Origin: Spirometra erinaceieuropaei
Lineage: Eukaryota; Platyhelminthes; Cestoda; Diphyllobothriidea; Diphyllobothriidae
Assembly (NCBI GenBank): GCA_902702965.1
Contig: CACRXP010000426.1
Coordinates: 351,789 to 415,788 of the forward strand
Length of the DNA: 64,000 bases
Reading direction: 5' to 3'
Shown: positions 1-12,700 of the stretch, in pieces
How positions within the stretch are numbered: position 1 is the first letter of the stretch
Layout of the letters: each line of letters begins with the position of its first letter
Notes under the pieces: generated by a model
What the model was told of the DNA's origin: nothing
The model's input: the letters and a program-made list of their open reading frames with translations, nothing else
Databases searched by the model: none
Made by a program: the position numbers and the translations under genes

Positions 1-12
1 CTACTACTACCG

Positions 13-43
<31 letters not shown>

Positions 44-55
44 CACTACTACTAA
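1..55. repeat. CTA trinucleotide microsatellite
   Basis: Nearly pure CTA units with a few point changes run from the window edge. They lie directly after the 3' end of the minus-strand LINE, where the minus strand reads TAG repeats. They are probably its 3' tail or a microsatellite grown from it. Confidence 0.85.
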
Positions 56-1169
56 TACTGACCGTTCGACCATCGTTTTCGATGATGTCCACCGTGTGTC
101 CCACAGTTGCAGCAGCAGTGGGAGCAGGGACGGTGACTTACGCAGGAGTTTCTAGTGCCGGTAGACTTGCGTAGCATCTACCTACACTCTCTCCTCCTCC
201 CTCGCCCTAGCCCGGTGTCAAGACAGTGTCAAGAAGACCGGAGACGAGAGAGGCCGCAGGTGGATGGCTCGGACGGATCCTCACCTTGGCGTTCCACCAC
301 ACCCCCTGGTCCGCACAACAAATAACCAGGATTTCAACCAACACAACAGAGATTTGGAGGCTGGCACGACCGAAGCCGCACCTGGGCGTGCCGCCAACGC
401 CTGGCTCGGATCCCACACTGTGATGGGAGTGCCATAAAGGCCACATTAAAAAGGAGCCATTGCAGCCTGACTCTCAGACCGCCTCCGGTCAAGGAGGAGG
501 TCCAAGTTACCCCGTCAGTTGGCAACCTTCGAAGCCACGGCTTTTAGCGCACCGTGCTAACTTCAAGCGCGTCAGATTGTTTATAGTGAGGAGAAAGTGC
601 GCTGAGTCGTCGACCTCACCCTCACTTCCCACTCCCACACCCCAGCCGCTGTCCGAGCCGGTCAGCAGACTGGAGTGGGGAATGGGCGCGGTGGCTGTCA
701 TGGTCGACTGACCATGACTGCGCGCGCCACGGCACGACCTGGCCCCCCATACACACACAAACACCAGGATTTCACACAACGGGGGATGAACGGCGTGTGT
801 CTCACTTGCGTGAGAGTGCCGTGGAAGGTGCTGTTTCAGCCCGTTCCCAGCCCACCAGTCCGCCACTCCACACAACACACAAACACAACGCGACGAACTG
901 CGTGAACCGAGAGCGGGCGTCAATCAGCAACCTTCCTATCCACGACGCTTGACGTGTGGGGATAGTCTCGGACTCAAGTCACCCGTGCAGCCGAAGCCGC
1001 ATGGGGACCGAGTCGAGATGCGGACTTCCCACATGCGTGGGAGGTGGCAGTTGGATGCATGAGGTGTGTGAGTGTTGATTTCTGGTGGGGTGATGGTGGG
1101 GTGATGGTGGTGGTGGTGGTGGTGGAGGAGGTAGGGAGTGAGTGAATGTGTGGTGTGGCCGGCGGTTGT

Positions 1170-4100
1170 CTACCGCAGGTCGTCGTGGATGCGCATGTGG
1201 CCGAATAGGCCCATACGATGCCTGAAAGTGCGAGGGCAGTGTGGGCAGTTGAGACGAGCTTGGTGGGTATAGGTGGGTGCTCCAGGCACTGGTTCGCCAG
1301 TCTCTGTGCGATGGATTCGCAAGTGATCGACCAGGCCGATGCGTGAGGTGAATGTGCGTGGACAGTGTGGGCATGAGAAGTCGGCGGTGTCAGTGTCAGC
1401 TACAGAGGAGGCGGTGGTGGTGGTGGTGTCGCGGACGGATGGAAAGAGAGTGGGGGTGTGCACGGTGGATGTGTTGGATGTAGTGGGTGTGTCGGGAGTG
1501 CGGGCAAGGCCGCTCTCGTGGATGTGCATGTGGCCGAAAAGGCCCATGCGATGCTTGAAGGTGCGAGGGCAGTGTGGGCAGTGGAGGCGAGTGCGGTGGG
1601 TGTAGGTTGGTGCTTCACGCACTGGTTCGTCAGGCTCTGTGCGATGGATTCGCAAGTGACCGACCAGGCCGATGCGTGAAGTGAAGGTGCGATCGCAGTG
1701 AGGGCAGGTGCAGTCCTGATCCTCATCCCTGGAGTCGGGGGAGGTGGTGGTAGCGTCGGTTGTTGTGCGCGGGACAGTCGCCTGAGCGGCCGCCGTTGGA
1801 GCAGTGGGCGAGGAGGAGGAGGAGGAGGAGGATGATGATGGAAGTGGTGGGTCAGAAGAATTGTCAGGGTTGGTTGGCGGCGGAGAGGAGGAGGAGGTGG
1901 AGGAAGAAGCAGGCGGGGGGACAATGGTTGGTGCCGTTCGAGAGGCGCAGTTAATCCGAAGATGTCTAACAAGTCCGATTCGAGCCCGGAAAGTTCGTTG
2001 ACATCGAGGACACGTTGGAAGCGGTTGTGCGGCGGCGTTGCTTACTGGGCGAATTTGTGATTTGCGGGCTTCACGTTTCGCTTTGGCGGCAGCGATGCGG
2101 TTGGCTTCGTAGATAGCAGCGCCTGTCTTCACTGTCCTCCTCCAGGTCGGTCGATCGAGTGCGAGCTCCTCCCAGTTGGTGGGGTTGATTTGCAGGCATT
2201 TCAGGGAGGACTTCAGGGTATCCTTGTATCGACGAATAGGGCCTCCTTGACGGCGAGAACCCGTCGCGACGTCTCCGTAGAAGGGTCGTTTGGGTAGTCG
2301 CTCGTCGTCCATGCGCACCAGGTGGCCGCTCCAGCGCAGCTGAATTTGCCTCAGTATGGCGTAGATGCTGAGGATTCCCGTTCGTTCCAGTAATTCCGTG
2401 TCGGGGATTCGATCCTGCCACTTCAGCCTCAAGATGCGACGAAGACAACTGAGGTGGAAGTGGTTCAGACGACGTGCCTGCTTTGCGTACACCGTCCAAG
2501 TCTCCGCTCCATACAGTAGCGTCGGCAGGATGACAGCCTTGTACATCTTCAGCTTCGTGCTCAGTTGGAGACCATGACGATTCCAAACTGTGCTTTGGAG
2601 GCGACCGAAGGCTTGACTGGCTTTCGAGATCCTGTTGGCGACCTTGTCGTCGATCTTGGTGTTGCGGGAGAGAGTACTGCCCAGGTACGGGAAGTTCTCC
2701 ACCACCTGCAGTTGGGTTCCGTTCACGCTGATTTGCGGCGGCGCGTTGGGGGCTGTGGCTGAGTTGGGTGACGGTTGGTGCATCACCACCGTCTTCTGTG
2801 TGTTGATGAACAGACCGAAATTCTCGCAGCCGGCGGAGAACAGGTCCATGCTCCGTTGCATCTCCTCTTCCGAGGTGGTGTTCAGGGCACAGTCGTCGGC
2901 GAAGAGGAGTTCGTGCACGGTGGTTGTGGATACGCGCGATTTGAAGTGCATCCGCCGTTGATTCAGGAGGTGACCGTCCGTCCTGTAGGCGATGCGGATC
3001 CCGGGGCGTTCGTCGCGGTAGGCGTCCATCAGCATGGCAGAGAACATAAGACTGAAGAGGGTAGGCGCCAGTACGCAGCCCTGCTTCACTCCATTGGTCA
3101 CTGCGAATGCCTCTGAGACAGCTCCGTTGTCCGTGACTCGCGCCATCATACCGTCGTGCAGCTGACGCACCATCTGAGTGAATCGCTCCGGACAGCCGAA
3201 TTTCTGCATGATCTTCCACAGTCCTTCACGATTCACCGTGTCGAAGGCTTTCGTCAGGTCCACGAAGGTAGAGTACAGGTGGGTCCGCATCTCCTGACAC
3301 TTCTCCTGAAGTTGACGGGCGGCGAAGATCATATCCGTGGTCCCACGATGACAACGGAAGCCGCACTGGCTTTCCGGCAGAAGACCCTGTTCCAGATGAT
3401 TATTGAGGCGGTTGAGGAGGATTCGTGCGAAGATCTTCCCGGCGATGTTCAGCAGGGAGATGCCACGGTGGTTGTCGCAGACTTGGCGATTCCCTTTGCG
3501 CTTGTAGAGATGCACGATGGTTGCGTCTTTGAAATCTTGCGGGACTTCACCTCGACGCCACATCTCTTGGAAGAGCGCAGTCAACTGACCCATCAGTTGG
3601 GGACCTCCGTGCTTGTAGACCTCAGCAGGAATTGCGACCGATCCGGGTGCTTTCCCGCTGGAGAGCTGCTGCACGGCCCTGATGGTCTCCTGGAGAGATG
3701 GCGGGAGGTCGAGGTATACGTTGGTCTCCACTTGCGGCAAACGCTCGATGGCGGCGTCGGAGATGACGGAGGGGCGGTTGAGGACGCCTCGGAAATGCCC
3801 GGCCCAGCGCTGCAGGATTTGCGTCTTCTCAGTCAGGAGAGTGTTGCCGTCGGCGCTGAGGGGAGGAGAAGTGCCCTTCGTCGGCGGACCGTAGACAGCT
3901 TTGATCGCAGAGAAGAAGTTCTTCCATTCGTTGCGATCCGCGTACCCTTGGATCTCCTCAGCTTTGCGAGCAGTCCAGGCGTCCTGCATCTCGCGCAGTC
4001 GTTGCTGAAGCTGGCGGTGACTGCGGTAGAAGGCATCTTTGGTGGCATCAGTGGGGTGATTTACGTAGGCTTTGTCTAGGCGGTTCTTCTCAGCTAGCAG

Positions 4101-5177
4101 ATTTCTGATGGCGGCGTCGTTGTCGTCGAACCAGTCCTGGTGTTGGCGGGGAGCGCGACCGAGGACGGCGAGCGCCGTCGACTGGACCGTGTCTCGCAGT
4201 TGACACCAGCGTTTCTCCACGGAGGCGTTCTCGGCAGTGGCGGCGTCGTCGGCGGCAGCGATAGGAAGGTTGTCTAGCCGTTGAGCTAGCTCGTTGCTGA
4301 AATGAAGTTGGTGAGCGGTCAAAGGCAACAAGTCAACATTCAGCTTACCTGGTGGTCGCTTACCTTGTGGTCTCCTGCGAGGCTGTAGGCGAATACGCAT
4401 CTTCCAGATGACGAGGCGATGGTCGGTCCACCCGTCAGCACCCGCGATCGCCTTCGTCACCAGCACGTCCCGCTGATCTCGCCTCCGGACGAGGACATAG
4501 TCCAGCAGGTGCCACTGGCGCGACCGAGGATGCCTCCAGGTGGCCTTCTCTCGCTCCGGCAGACAGAAGAATGTGTTCGTCAGCATGAGGCGGTGTTCTG
4601 CGCAGGTGCGGAGGAGAAGCAGGCCGTTGTCGTTGGAGCCGTGGAGACCGTGAGGGCCCAGTTCTCCTCTCCAGGCAGTATGGTCTGTGCCGACGCGGGC
4701 GTTGAAGTCGCCAAGGACAATCAACTTGTCCGCCTTCGACACAGTCGCCAAGAGGGCGTGCAGGTCCTCGTAGAATTTGTCTCTGACGGCGTCGGGGTTG
4801 GTCATCGTCGGAGCGTAGGCGCTGATAATGGTGGCGAATTTGCCTCCCCGGAGAGGCAGGCGGAGGCTCATCAGGCGATCGCTGATGCCCTGCGGCAAAC
4901 AGGGCAGTCGTCCCACGATGTCATTCCGAATGGCGAAGGCGACGCCCGCGTCTCGTCGCTCTGCCCTGGGTCGACCGCTCCAGAAGAAGGTGTAGCCAGC
5001 CCCCACCTCCTCCAGTTGGCCTTGTTCGGAGAAACGGGTCTCGCTGAGTGCGGCGATGTCCACCTTGTAGCGCGCCAGTTCTCGTGCCAATAGCGCTGTC
5101 CTCCGCTCCGGTCGGTTGCTCCTCGGATTGTCTAAAAGGGAACGAACATTCCAGGCTGCCAGAGTGAGCGGGCTCAC
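1170..5177 (-). CDS. LINE polyprotein: AP endonuclease, reverse transcriptase, five C2H2-type zinc fingers
   Basis: The ORF of 1335 codons starts at the ATG at 5177 and has no internal stop. Residues 1-270 form an exonuclease-endonuclease-phosphatase fold: WNVRSL, the acidic SETRF motif, GDFNARVG and the terminal TDHR catalytic histidine. Residues about 480-800 are reverse transcriptase, with [25 protein letters not shown] and the FADD active site near residue 760. A thumb/linker region typical of RTE-like elements follows, including [17 protein letters not shown] and RYKDTLK. The C-terminus carries fingers starting near residues 1056 (C2HC form), 1158, 1200, 1269 and 1311; the last two pairs are copies of each other. 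Fingers 1 and 2 are joined by a Ser/Pro/Thr-rich linker. Known role: nick target DNA and reverse-transcribe the element RNA in place. All expected catalytic residues are present, so the copy may be recent. No separate ORF1 is seen. Confidence 0.93.
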   Translation of the reverse strand: MSPLTLAAWNVRSLLDNPRSNRPERRTALLARELARYKVDIAALSETRFSEQGQLEEVGAGYTFFWSGRPRAERRDAGVAFAIRNDIVGRLPCLPQGISDRLMSLRLPLRGGKFATIISAYAPTMTNPDAVRDKFYEDLHALLATVSKADKLIVLGDFNARVGTDHTAWRGELGPHGLHGSNDNGLLLLRTCAEHRLMLTNTFFCLPEREKATWRHPRSRQWHLLDYVLVRRRDQRDVLVTKAIAGADGWTDHRLVIWKMRIRLQPRRRPQGKRPPGKLNVDLLPLTAHQLHFSNELAQRLDNLPIAAADDAATAENASVEKRWCQLRDTVQSTALAVLGRAPRQHQDWFDDNDAAIRNLLAEKNRLDKAYVNHPTDATKDAFYRSHRQLQQRLREMQDAWTARKAEEIQGYADRNEWKNFFSAIKAVYGPPTKGTSPPLSADGNTLLTEKTQILQRWAGHFRGVLNRPSVISDAAIERLPQVETNVYLDLPPSLQETIRAVQQLSSGKAPGSVAIPAEVYKHGGPQLMGQLTALFQEMWRRGEVPQDFKDATIVHLYKRKGNRQVCDNHRGISLLNIAGKIFARILLNRLNNHLEQGLLPESQCGFRCHRGTTDMIFAARQLQEKCQEMRTHLYSTFVDLTKAFDTVNREGLWKIMQKFGCPERFTQMVRQLHDGMMARVTDNGAVSEAFAVTNGVKQGCVLAPTLFSLMFSAMLMDAYRDERPGIRIAYRTDGHLLNQRRMHFKSRVSTTTVHELLFADDCALNTTSEEEMQRSMDLFSAGCENFGLFINTQKTVVMHQPSPNSATAPNAPPQISVNGTQLQVVENFPYLGSTLSRNTKIDDKVANRISKASQAFGRLQSTVWNRHGLQLSTKLKMYKAVILPTLLYGAETWTVYAKQARRLNHFHLSCLRRILRLKWQDRIPDTELLERTGILSIYAILRQIQLRWSGHLVRMDDERLPKRPFYGDVATGSRRQGGPIRRYKDTLKSSLKCLQINPTNWEELALDRPTWRRTVKTGAAIYEANRIAAAKAKREARKSQIRPVSNAAAQPLPTCPRCQRTFRARIGLVRHLRINCASRTAPTIVPPPASSSTSSSSPPPTNPDNSSDPPLPSSSSSSSSSSPTAPTAAAQATVPRTTTDATTTSPDSRDEDQDCTCPHCDRTFTSRIGLVGHLRIHRTEPDEPVREAPTYTHRTRLHCPHCPRTFKHRMGLFGHMHIHESGLARTPDTPTTSNTSTVHTPTLFPSVRDTTTTTASSVADTDTADFSCPHCPRTFTSRIGLVDHLRIHRTETGEPVPGAPTYTHQARLNCPHCPRTFRHRMGLFGHMRIHDDLR

Positions 5178-5935
5178 CCTGCCAGTCTGGTGACAACGAG
5201 TGGGCCGACGGGAAGGAGGTGGAGAAGATGACGAAGGAGACGAATAGGCAGAAGAATAGACGGAGGTAGAGGTAGAAGAGGTAGGATGAGGAGAATGAGT
5301 ATGGTTGTTGTTGTTGTTATTGGTATTGTTTTTGTTTCGATTTTGATTGTTTCGACCATGTTTAGACGTCTGCGGCCCTGGCTAGCCTGGAGACGGCGTG
5401 GTACCCAGCAATGTTTAGGCCACCTTTTCTAGGCCCTTCCCCTCGTGGGGGCTGGCAGTGCCATCCCTGAATAGGGCTGCCATGTGCCGTTGTGGCACGG
5501 CCGAACTCCACTATGGGACCACGACTTCGGGTTGTAGTGGAGAGCGACTCGAATTCGCCGTAAGCCGCGGTCTCCGTCGGCGAGGGTGGGCGCGTCAAGG
5601 CGATGTGGATGTGGAGGTCCATCCCGTCACCGGCTGTCAAGCGACGTGCAGAGACGAACCACGTCACGGCGGTGCCGACGCAAGGTTCCATCCGACCTTC
5701 CATCCAGCGGAATCCGCAAACCCTGTGCACACGGCACAGCGCACAGGGCCCCCTCACCTGGTTTAGCCCGCCGGTCGAGACGGTTGCCCGCGGTGTGGCC
5801 GCTGAGCAGAGCCCAGCTACGTGGAGCCACAGGTGAGAGTTGAGTGCCAGCAAGTGGACGCTAGGCGCAGTCTCACCTGCAGGCAAGTGAGCGACCACCA
5901 CGACCATTACGTGAACCCACCGCTGACACCCCTAC
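5178..5935 (-). other. Putative 5' region of the LINE
   Basis: GC-rich sequence lies between the LINE start codon and the CTA array. An open frame of 181 codons (5362-5907, minus) has no recognisable domain and an untranslated-leader-like composition. I treat it as LINE 5' UTR, not as a gene. Confidence 0.4.
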
Positions 5936-5938
5936 ACC

Positions 5939-6031
<93 letters not shown>

Positions 6032-6040
6032 ATACTACCG

Positions 6041-6074
<34 letters not shown>

Positions 6075-6205
6075 CGCTACTACTACTACTACTACCGCTC
6101 CTACTGCTGCCACCACGACTATTACTACTACTCGTATTATTATTACCAACACTGCTATTACTAATATTGCTACTTCTACTACTACTACTACTACTATCAC
6201 TATGA
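5936..6205. repeat. Large CTA/ACT microsatellite
   Basis: About 260 bases are dominated by ACT/CTA units, with perfect runs of about 30 units and interruptions by CCG, CTC and ATT units towards the right. It appears to have expanded from the short CTACTA stretch inside a plus-strand copy of the LINE 3' end, because the flank at 6206-6285 matches sequence that follows that stretch in other copies. Confidence 0.9.
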
Positions 6206-6285
6206 ACAAATCCACGCTCAAGTCACAGCCTCTGCACTCACCTAGTTGTGGAGCACATGGCAGACATCGTCAGCGAAAATGACCA
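6206..6285 (+). mobile_element. Fragment of LINE 3' end
   Basis: The order of motifs (CACGCTCAAGTCAC, then CTCTGCACTC, then GCAGACATCGTC) follows the 3' UTR seen in the fragments at 20.5 and 40.2 kb. It is cut off from its upstream part by the microsatellite expansion. Confidence 0.45.
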
Positions 6286-8929
6286 AATTGAGTGTGTGTG
6301 CGTGTGTGGAAATGACGGTCTATTGCAGTAATTAAATATTTTTTTCAGAAAAAACTATCCCTGAAAAGGTAGTTTTACTGATGGCTGATCAAAGTGACCC
6401 ACGACTGTCGATTACTTATTTTCCTTCCCCGTAAGTGTCTAGGTTTCGGCACATCGTGGACGGATTTTGCTTGATAGGGGTTTTCTTGTGGATCTCATGA
6501 CATTTCATGAGTTATTACATCTACTGTAGATTACTCTGAGCGACCAACAAAATCTCGAAAGTCCTCAGGTCCCGGGTAATTTACGTCATAGTTAAAACGT
6601 ACGCGAGACTGCACTCTGTCGACATCATTGCGACGCCACTTTCACAACAGCGGTCCTGACTTCTGGGTTCAATAAACATCAACGGCAACAAACTCCGTTG
6701 GCCGGAGATATGTTCAAAGTGGGAACATGCCCGAAAATGTGCTAAAATTTGCATACTGTAACATGTGGAACTTGAGGGAATGCAGGCGCGAGAGCAAACA
6801 ATCTGCACAAACCTGAGCCTGTGTTAACCATCGAAGGTCACGAAGCCGCTGACGGTCTGCAGGAAATAAACAAATGTCAGCCGGATGGTGCCAAAATAGA
6901 ATGCTGAAATGACGACAACTCAGTCATATGGTTGGAGGATTTGGGTGGCGCAGGGCACGAAAACGAGACAGGCGCAAAACAACTCACGGCTGATTTGCCA
7001 AATATGGATGTTTTTTGCATGAACTTATGGGTGGGGCCGGGGTGCTTGCTGGAGGCTGGCACAACAACAAAAATTTTTCATGACCGATTCCAGTGGACAG
7101 TGGTCTTTCTCCTCCTTTGTAGCAGACGTTCCCACGTCATGGCCGAACTGTGAGAATTCGCAGGCTCGGTCGTCAGCACGGCTACTTACCTCTATCCCCT
7201 TCAGTCTGCATAACAGGCCTGCCATCCGCTGCTCATCCGCGTGTGACTCCGCCTTCGACTCGCCGACACCGTGATGTCGGTAGATATTTTTGTCTTCATC
7301 TATTGGCCGTAACCGGGCAAAGCTCAGGCGTACACACACTTCGCGCTGCAGCTAACAACCCGATATGTTGTCACTGCCGGCTGAGCCGCTTGAACGTTCT
7401 CTAGTGTCGGCAAATGTAGTCCAGTAATCTTGCATTGTAGAACCATCGCTTTTGACATAACCATGGCGCCAAATTTGAAGTGGTCAGAGCTAACCTTCAT
7501 CAGTTAAACCCTTTCGATTATTTCTCCATAAATTCTCTAATATGACGTGCATTCGGAGGGACGCATTCCACTACGATCTTCTCGATTGCTTAGATGAAGA
7601 TAGGGTCTCCCGGTGACGTCAAACGGGACATTATCCGCACGCCAAGTGAAAAGCGAACCACCTGCCCTCAAAAGCAAGTAAGGGGAAATTTAATGAAAGA
7701 AGATTCGCAAAGACCAGGATAGGGTGTGGGGGGAAATGTACCCGAATGGCAGCTTCCATCAGTAGCATTTAAAGACTTCGAGCTTACGAAGATTCCCATC
7801 GTACGGTGCACCGCAGACAGTCAGTTGGCAGCTGTGGTATCTTAGCGCCTATTACGAACGGGCTAGTCATATACGATCCACCCCCTGTTACCTAGTCCTC
7901 AAACATCCTGTATCAAGCGACAGAGACTGCCACTATGATAAGAGAGCACGCCTCTGCCAGGCGCGTGAATTTGTTTATAGTCAAACAGTCTCGCGCGGTG
8001 CCTTCCTTTCTCCTCCTCCCATACCCGCCCATGTTCGGATGGCCAGACACATTAAAGATGACTTTGGACGGTCGTGGACCCAGCAAATGACTAGACTGAA
8101 GTTAGTCCATATGTGTGTCACAAGAAACGAACTTTAGGGGAAGACGAGGCATCGCATATCACACCAGTGGAAGGTGCAGCAAAGGTCTCCACAGTCCAAG
8201 TCACAGTCTGAAGGAGGGTCGCGTTGTCCCACCCAATGGCCATCCTCCGAGTCATGATTGCCGGTACTTACCGACTGTCTGAATGTGCGTCCACTGTTTA
8301 TATTTTAGTAACGAAGTACTGGATCCGGGCTGAGTTGGCCTTGTACAGTGGTACCTGCTTAACCACTTTTAGTTGATACTGAGATCAGTCTTCTCAACTT
8401 TTTAAGTTAACCTTATAGGCACATAGAACACACGATATAATTAGATATTTCGGGCTGTGTGCAAATGACAGCCGTCAAACGGTGCGCAAAATTCAAAACA
8501 CAAAGCCCCTGGGAGAGAACATGATGCTTCATTGAAGCATTAATTTAAACTAACTGTTGTCTGTACCTATGACTGTACCAATGCTGCCTTATAAGAAAAC
8601 GGCAAGGCTTGAAGAGAGTATGGAAGAAAATGTGCATGCCTGAATAAAGGGGTAACTTAATTACTTTTCACCTTGCCAAGAGTAACAATTGTAGGTGTGT
8701 TCACGCGTAGCTGTATGCAATATATTCTAAGGGTAATGTTGTAAGATGATTGTGAAATGATACTATAGTGCTTTGGGCTGATAGTTTAAAGCATATTTGG
8801 TAATAAGACCTCAAAATAAGCGATTGTAACCGTTCTAGAGGAGTCCCAAATATTTTCGAACTTTAGCTATTCGTTAGAAGCCGTATTCTTTAACCTACCG
8901 TTCGACCGTACCGCAGCCCATGTCCTACA
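6286..8929. other. Intergenic, no recognised gene
   Basis: There is a short GT-rich run at 6291-6310. I found no open frame with recognisable protein content, no tRNA-like fold and no clear repeat. Confidence 0.5.
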
Positions 8930-9262
8930 TTCTTGATGAGTCTAATCTCTTATGAACTTATTCCACTTCACACTTGGTCGTCCTCCAGGATCGTCCGTGG
9001 ATCGAATCCCCGAAAATGGAACTCAACAGCAAGGGCAGAAGAAGAGTGTATATTGACGTATTCTAACAGGATATATAAGGCGAAAAAGGAACGTACGGGA
9101 AAGTCAAAGGTCGGAGAGAAATCAGAACAATTAGATGATTCATTTGACTCATCTGTGAAAAACCCGATGACCTTGGTGGGATTCGAGCGCACGGCAGCAA
9201 CGATAGCACTTGAATACAGCCAACGCTATAAGCGCCTAGGCTACGAAGCCCCACCGTGGGTC
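8930..9262 (-). mobile_element. tRNA-derived SINE candidate
   Basis: The minus strand from 9262 begins with a GGTGGGG half-stem and a tRNA-like 5' half (GTAGCCTAGGCGC). About 80 bases on it reaches GCTCGAATCCCACC, a good B-box with the matching 3' half of the acceptor-like stem. A non-tRNA body of about 250 bases follows. The layout is SINE-like; the tail and target duplication were not identified. Confidence 0.5.
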
Positions 9263-9268
9263 GTGAGT

Positions 9269-9703
9269 TTTGTAATGGACAGCCATAATGGCTATGTCGC
9301 GCCTCTCGCTAGCGCCTGCGCCTACGTCCTAGCGACAGCCTGCTATGGCACGCACGTCTGCCCGGCTTCGATTTGCCTCGTTGCAATTCACTGTCTGCAC
9401 CATGCATTCGGTCGATTGTCTGCCTGCACCACGCGAGGCTTGCCACTACCTTCGCGTGGGCTCGGAGCCAATCAACGCAACTTCTATCGCTGATTGGTAA
9501 GACAGGTGGGAACAGTCCAGAACAATAGAGTAAACAATCTGCAGCGACACTTTTGCAGCGGCAACCTTCGGCGACACAGGGCTCGTCGCTCTCGCGGACG
9601 CCGCCTCCGCGGCGCCGGACGCATCCTCGTCCGGTTGCCAACTTTTCCCTTCACTGTTCTGTACAGAATAAAGTGTCCTAACCAAATGGCGTCCTGCTTC
9701 TAA
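9269..9703 (+). repeat. Possible solo LTR
   Basis: The block begins TGT and ends ACA. It has a CCAAT-type inverted pair (AGCCAATC at about 9470, GATTGG at about 9491) and an AATAAA-like signal near 9668. A similar CCAAT pair occurs at about 15323-15350. No target duplication was found, so the call is tentative. Confidence 0.3.
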
Positions 9704-12700
9704 CAACTTGGGATATGGCCTGAAGTTGTGGCGTACTGAGCGTACACCATCACCGCTTAGCCGCTACAGTTTAATCACATCTGGGTCAAGTTACTCGCCC
9801 AACCTATTTCAACATATGCAATCCACTAAATCTGATACAGTAAGCTGACTGTCATATTAAGATTGCCAAAGCAATTAATCTAAAATCCACCATAATGACT
9901 ACGATGTTCAAATAATTACTTGGTGTCTTGGTCGATTTAATTAATTCCTCTGACCCAACGAGGCCGTCAAGTTTTTCCCAAATGGATCAAATTTGTCAAA
10001 ACCGCAATCGATTACAGGGCGTCCTTGAGCGGCTAGTAAGTCGGCTGGACTTCTGGCTCATCTGACCGGTTGGGTGAAATCCCAGTCTTGTTGAGAGCAG
10101 GTGTGACGTCAGCATGTTCATGGCCTGAGTGCGGAGCGCCAGGATGACGGCCTTACATAACCGTCTAAATCGGTATACGGACAGGCCGTTAGCCGGGTCT
10201 TGGGAGGTCATTGCTACGGCAGTGTGATTTTCAAGCGCCTGACCTTCATCTTCTCCCCCGTCTTCGGCGTTTTAATCTCCCCCCTTCTATTCTCCCTAAC
10301 AGAATTTTCTCTCATTTTCCGTTAGCGTCATGCCTAGCGACTTTATTCTTCCCCTCTGTAACATTTATTTCATTTTACTAAGATTAATTAGGAGGCTACC
10401 AAGTCTTTTAAGCTCGTTGAACAACCGCTCTTTATCAACTCCGAAGCTTCTTGCGCCTCATTTTAATTTCGAGTCGTCCACATCACCACTTCCTCGTGAA
10501 GGGAGAGGTTTTGGGGAATCAGGAGTTTTCGGATTTTATTTGTCTTATGCGTCCCCTTCATCGATTGGTCACAGCCTGACGAAGCACAATCATGCACATA
10601 CTTTTCACTGTGGCGAAGAAGAAAGTGTGACAGACGTCTAGGGCAAACCCACCGACCGCAAACTTTACTTCTGCGACACCTAGATCGGCAAACGTTTTCT
10701 GGTTGATACAATTACCAAAATGCGGCATCGTTTCTCCTGTTTCAGCTTATCGACTTTGCTTCAACTCTGAATTGCTCATGCAAGCAAAAGAAACTCCTAA
10801 CAAATAGCCACCTCGCATTCTCCTTCTTTGAAGCTTGGCCTCACTTATGCTCATCCCTGAATATTCTTGGGGGCTGATGTCTCCTCCGCTATTTTCGGTG
10901 CTGATTATCCTGCAGTTTTTGGCCTTCTGGTTGACTGTAAGCCAGTCCGCCATTACTTCATGTTCCTTAAATGTTTTCACTCCTCAGCGCCTTCCAACCA
11001 TCACTCTATCCCGAATCACAATCACGACCGTTCATTCCAGAAATTCCCAGCCTCTTTTCTCCGCTTATTGTCCCATGTTCTGGCCCTTGTGCCGTCTCTC
11101 GCATTCACTGTTCTTCTCTTGTTCGTCTTACCACAGGTAAGGCTGAATCTTATCACTTGTTGCAATTGAAAATTAATGGCCAGCATCGGACAGATTCTTG
11201 ACATCCTTATGCCTATTAGGAAAACTTGGAAAGTGCGGCCACCCAGCGCCCAGTTTCTTTTCTTTAAAAATTTAACTGAGTCTTCCCGGGTAAGACAGTC
11301 TTCTGTAAACTGACTTGGTCCGGGCTCATAACTGAATTTCAATCGTTCCTGAGGATGTGCCAAATGCCGCTGTCAGAACTCCCTGGGTTTATTCTAGTCT
11401 TGTCGGAGGTTCTTTCGTCTCCACACTGTCTTACAAACCTGCCAACGTTTCATTGGCTGTGACGTAGACTGGGCGCGCTTTCCTCGACAGACGAGACGCT
11501 TAGGAGCATCACCGGGACCTCACTAACCCACCCAGTCGTTTCCGGCAGTCGGACATTATCTTACATCCTCTTAAATGCGTTCTAGGTCCTCCAAAGCACT
11601 TGTACGCTTCTTTTCCGAGATTTCCCATCCCCTTTCTCCAAGCGCCACCTGCAGCTGTTTCTGAGCGTGGTAAACTTCTGCCGCCAGTCCTTATCCGGTC
11701 GTGCCGGCATCATCCTCTCACTTTTCAAACTCCTCCCTTTCCCTCTTCATTGCCATGTGCGGAAAACACGAAAATGATAATGACTATGAAGGTTAGAAAA
11801 ACCCAAAAACTCTCCGCGTATTCTCTTTCTTAAAAGCATTAACTCAGGTACTTGTAATGCAACCTCAATCAAAACCGACTTTCCGTTCTTCAGTTATGAT
11901 AAAAGAACTCCCCTCTATCTATTCCATTTTAAAACGACGCAGGGAAACTATTGCAGTAAAACAACTTTCAGTTGGTGGACGTGGGGACTTGAGTTGGTAT
12001 TTGATGATTTTATGGGTTAGTTACACCAACTGCTAACACCTAACAATAATTTGCTGTTTATTATTTTTTCTACTGCCAGAGGAGATGGGCGTTGCTCTTG
12101 TTCTAATGTCATTCAAGATGTGAATTTCCGCGCCCTCTTACCCCCATTCTTTTCGTCTTATGAGCCCCATTGGGAAGTTCCGGCCAGAGATGACCTCCCT
12201 TGACATCTTTTCTTTCCCAATACAATGACCTGTGACGCGATAAACCAGCACTAGCCACCAGCCACTGGGTTGCCGCGGATAACTCTAGTACTGACAGTTA
12301 GTGGGACTCAGTTCTCAACCACAGCCACCCTCGACTGGCAAGTGGGGGTCAGCAAAAACTTCATGTAAGATGAGTCACCACATGATTCCAAAATGTTAAG
12401 TAGAGCAAACCATGGCCTCAGCATTCAGCCCCCCTTCCCCCCCCCCGGCTTCTTTTATTCAATTATCGCTGCTCGCTTCTCTTGCATGCAAGAGAGATTT
12501 GAGAAAATACTGGCTATCTGCCTGTCGTTCAATTATGTCCTTTGCGACCCTGGTTTGCTGAAGCTCGAGGACGAACGCGCAAGAATACGGGCTGTATAAA
12601 GGGACGGCTGGCTTCGTGGTTTTGCCAAAGTCTTACAATACCAGCGCTGCGGCAGATGACGAAGTCCACGACTGCCCGCAGCGTGCATTTAATATTTTTT

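Larger units (their letters stand above)
56..5935 (-). mobile_element. Near full-length non-LTR retrotransposon (LINE) with zinc-finger tail
   Basis: On the minus strand this block holds a 5' region (about 5178-5935), a single long ORF (1170-5177), a 3' untranslated region (about 56-1169) and a trinucleotide tail. Its 3' region recurs as shorter diverged fragments near 6.2, 16.4, 20.5, 34.9 and 40.2 kb. This marks it as a multi-copy family whose copies are often 5'-truncated, as expected for target-primed insertion. The endonuclease-RT-C2H2 layout belongs to the RTE/BovB-like proteins often annotated craniofacial development protein 2-like in tapeworms. The exact clade and the ends are not settled. 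Confidence 0.85.

Noticed and set aside
2071..3219. 382-codon minus-strand frame inside the LINE
   Set aside because: It is a shadow of the reverse transcriptase ORF in another frame.
5821..6282. Open frames encoding poly-threonine or poly-valine
   Set aside because: They are translations of the CTA microsatellite on either strand, with no start context or conserved flank.
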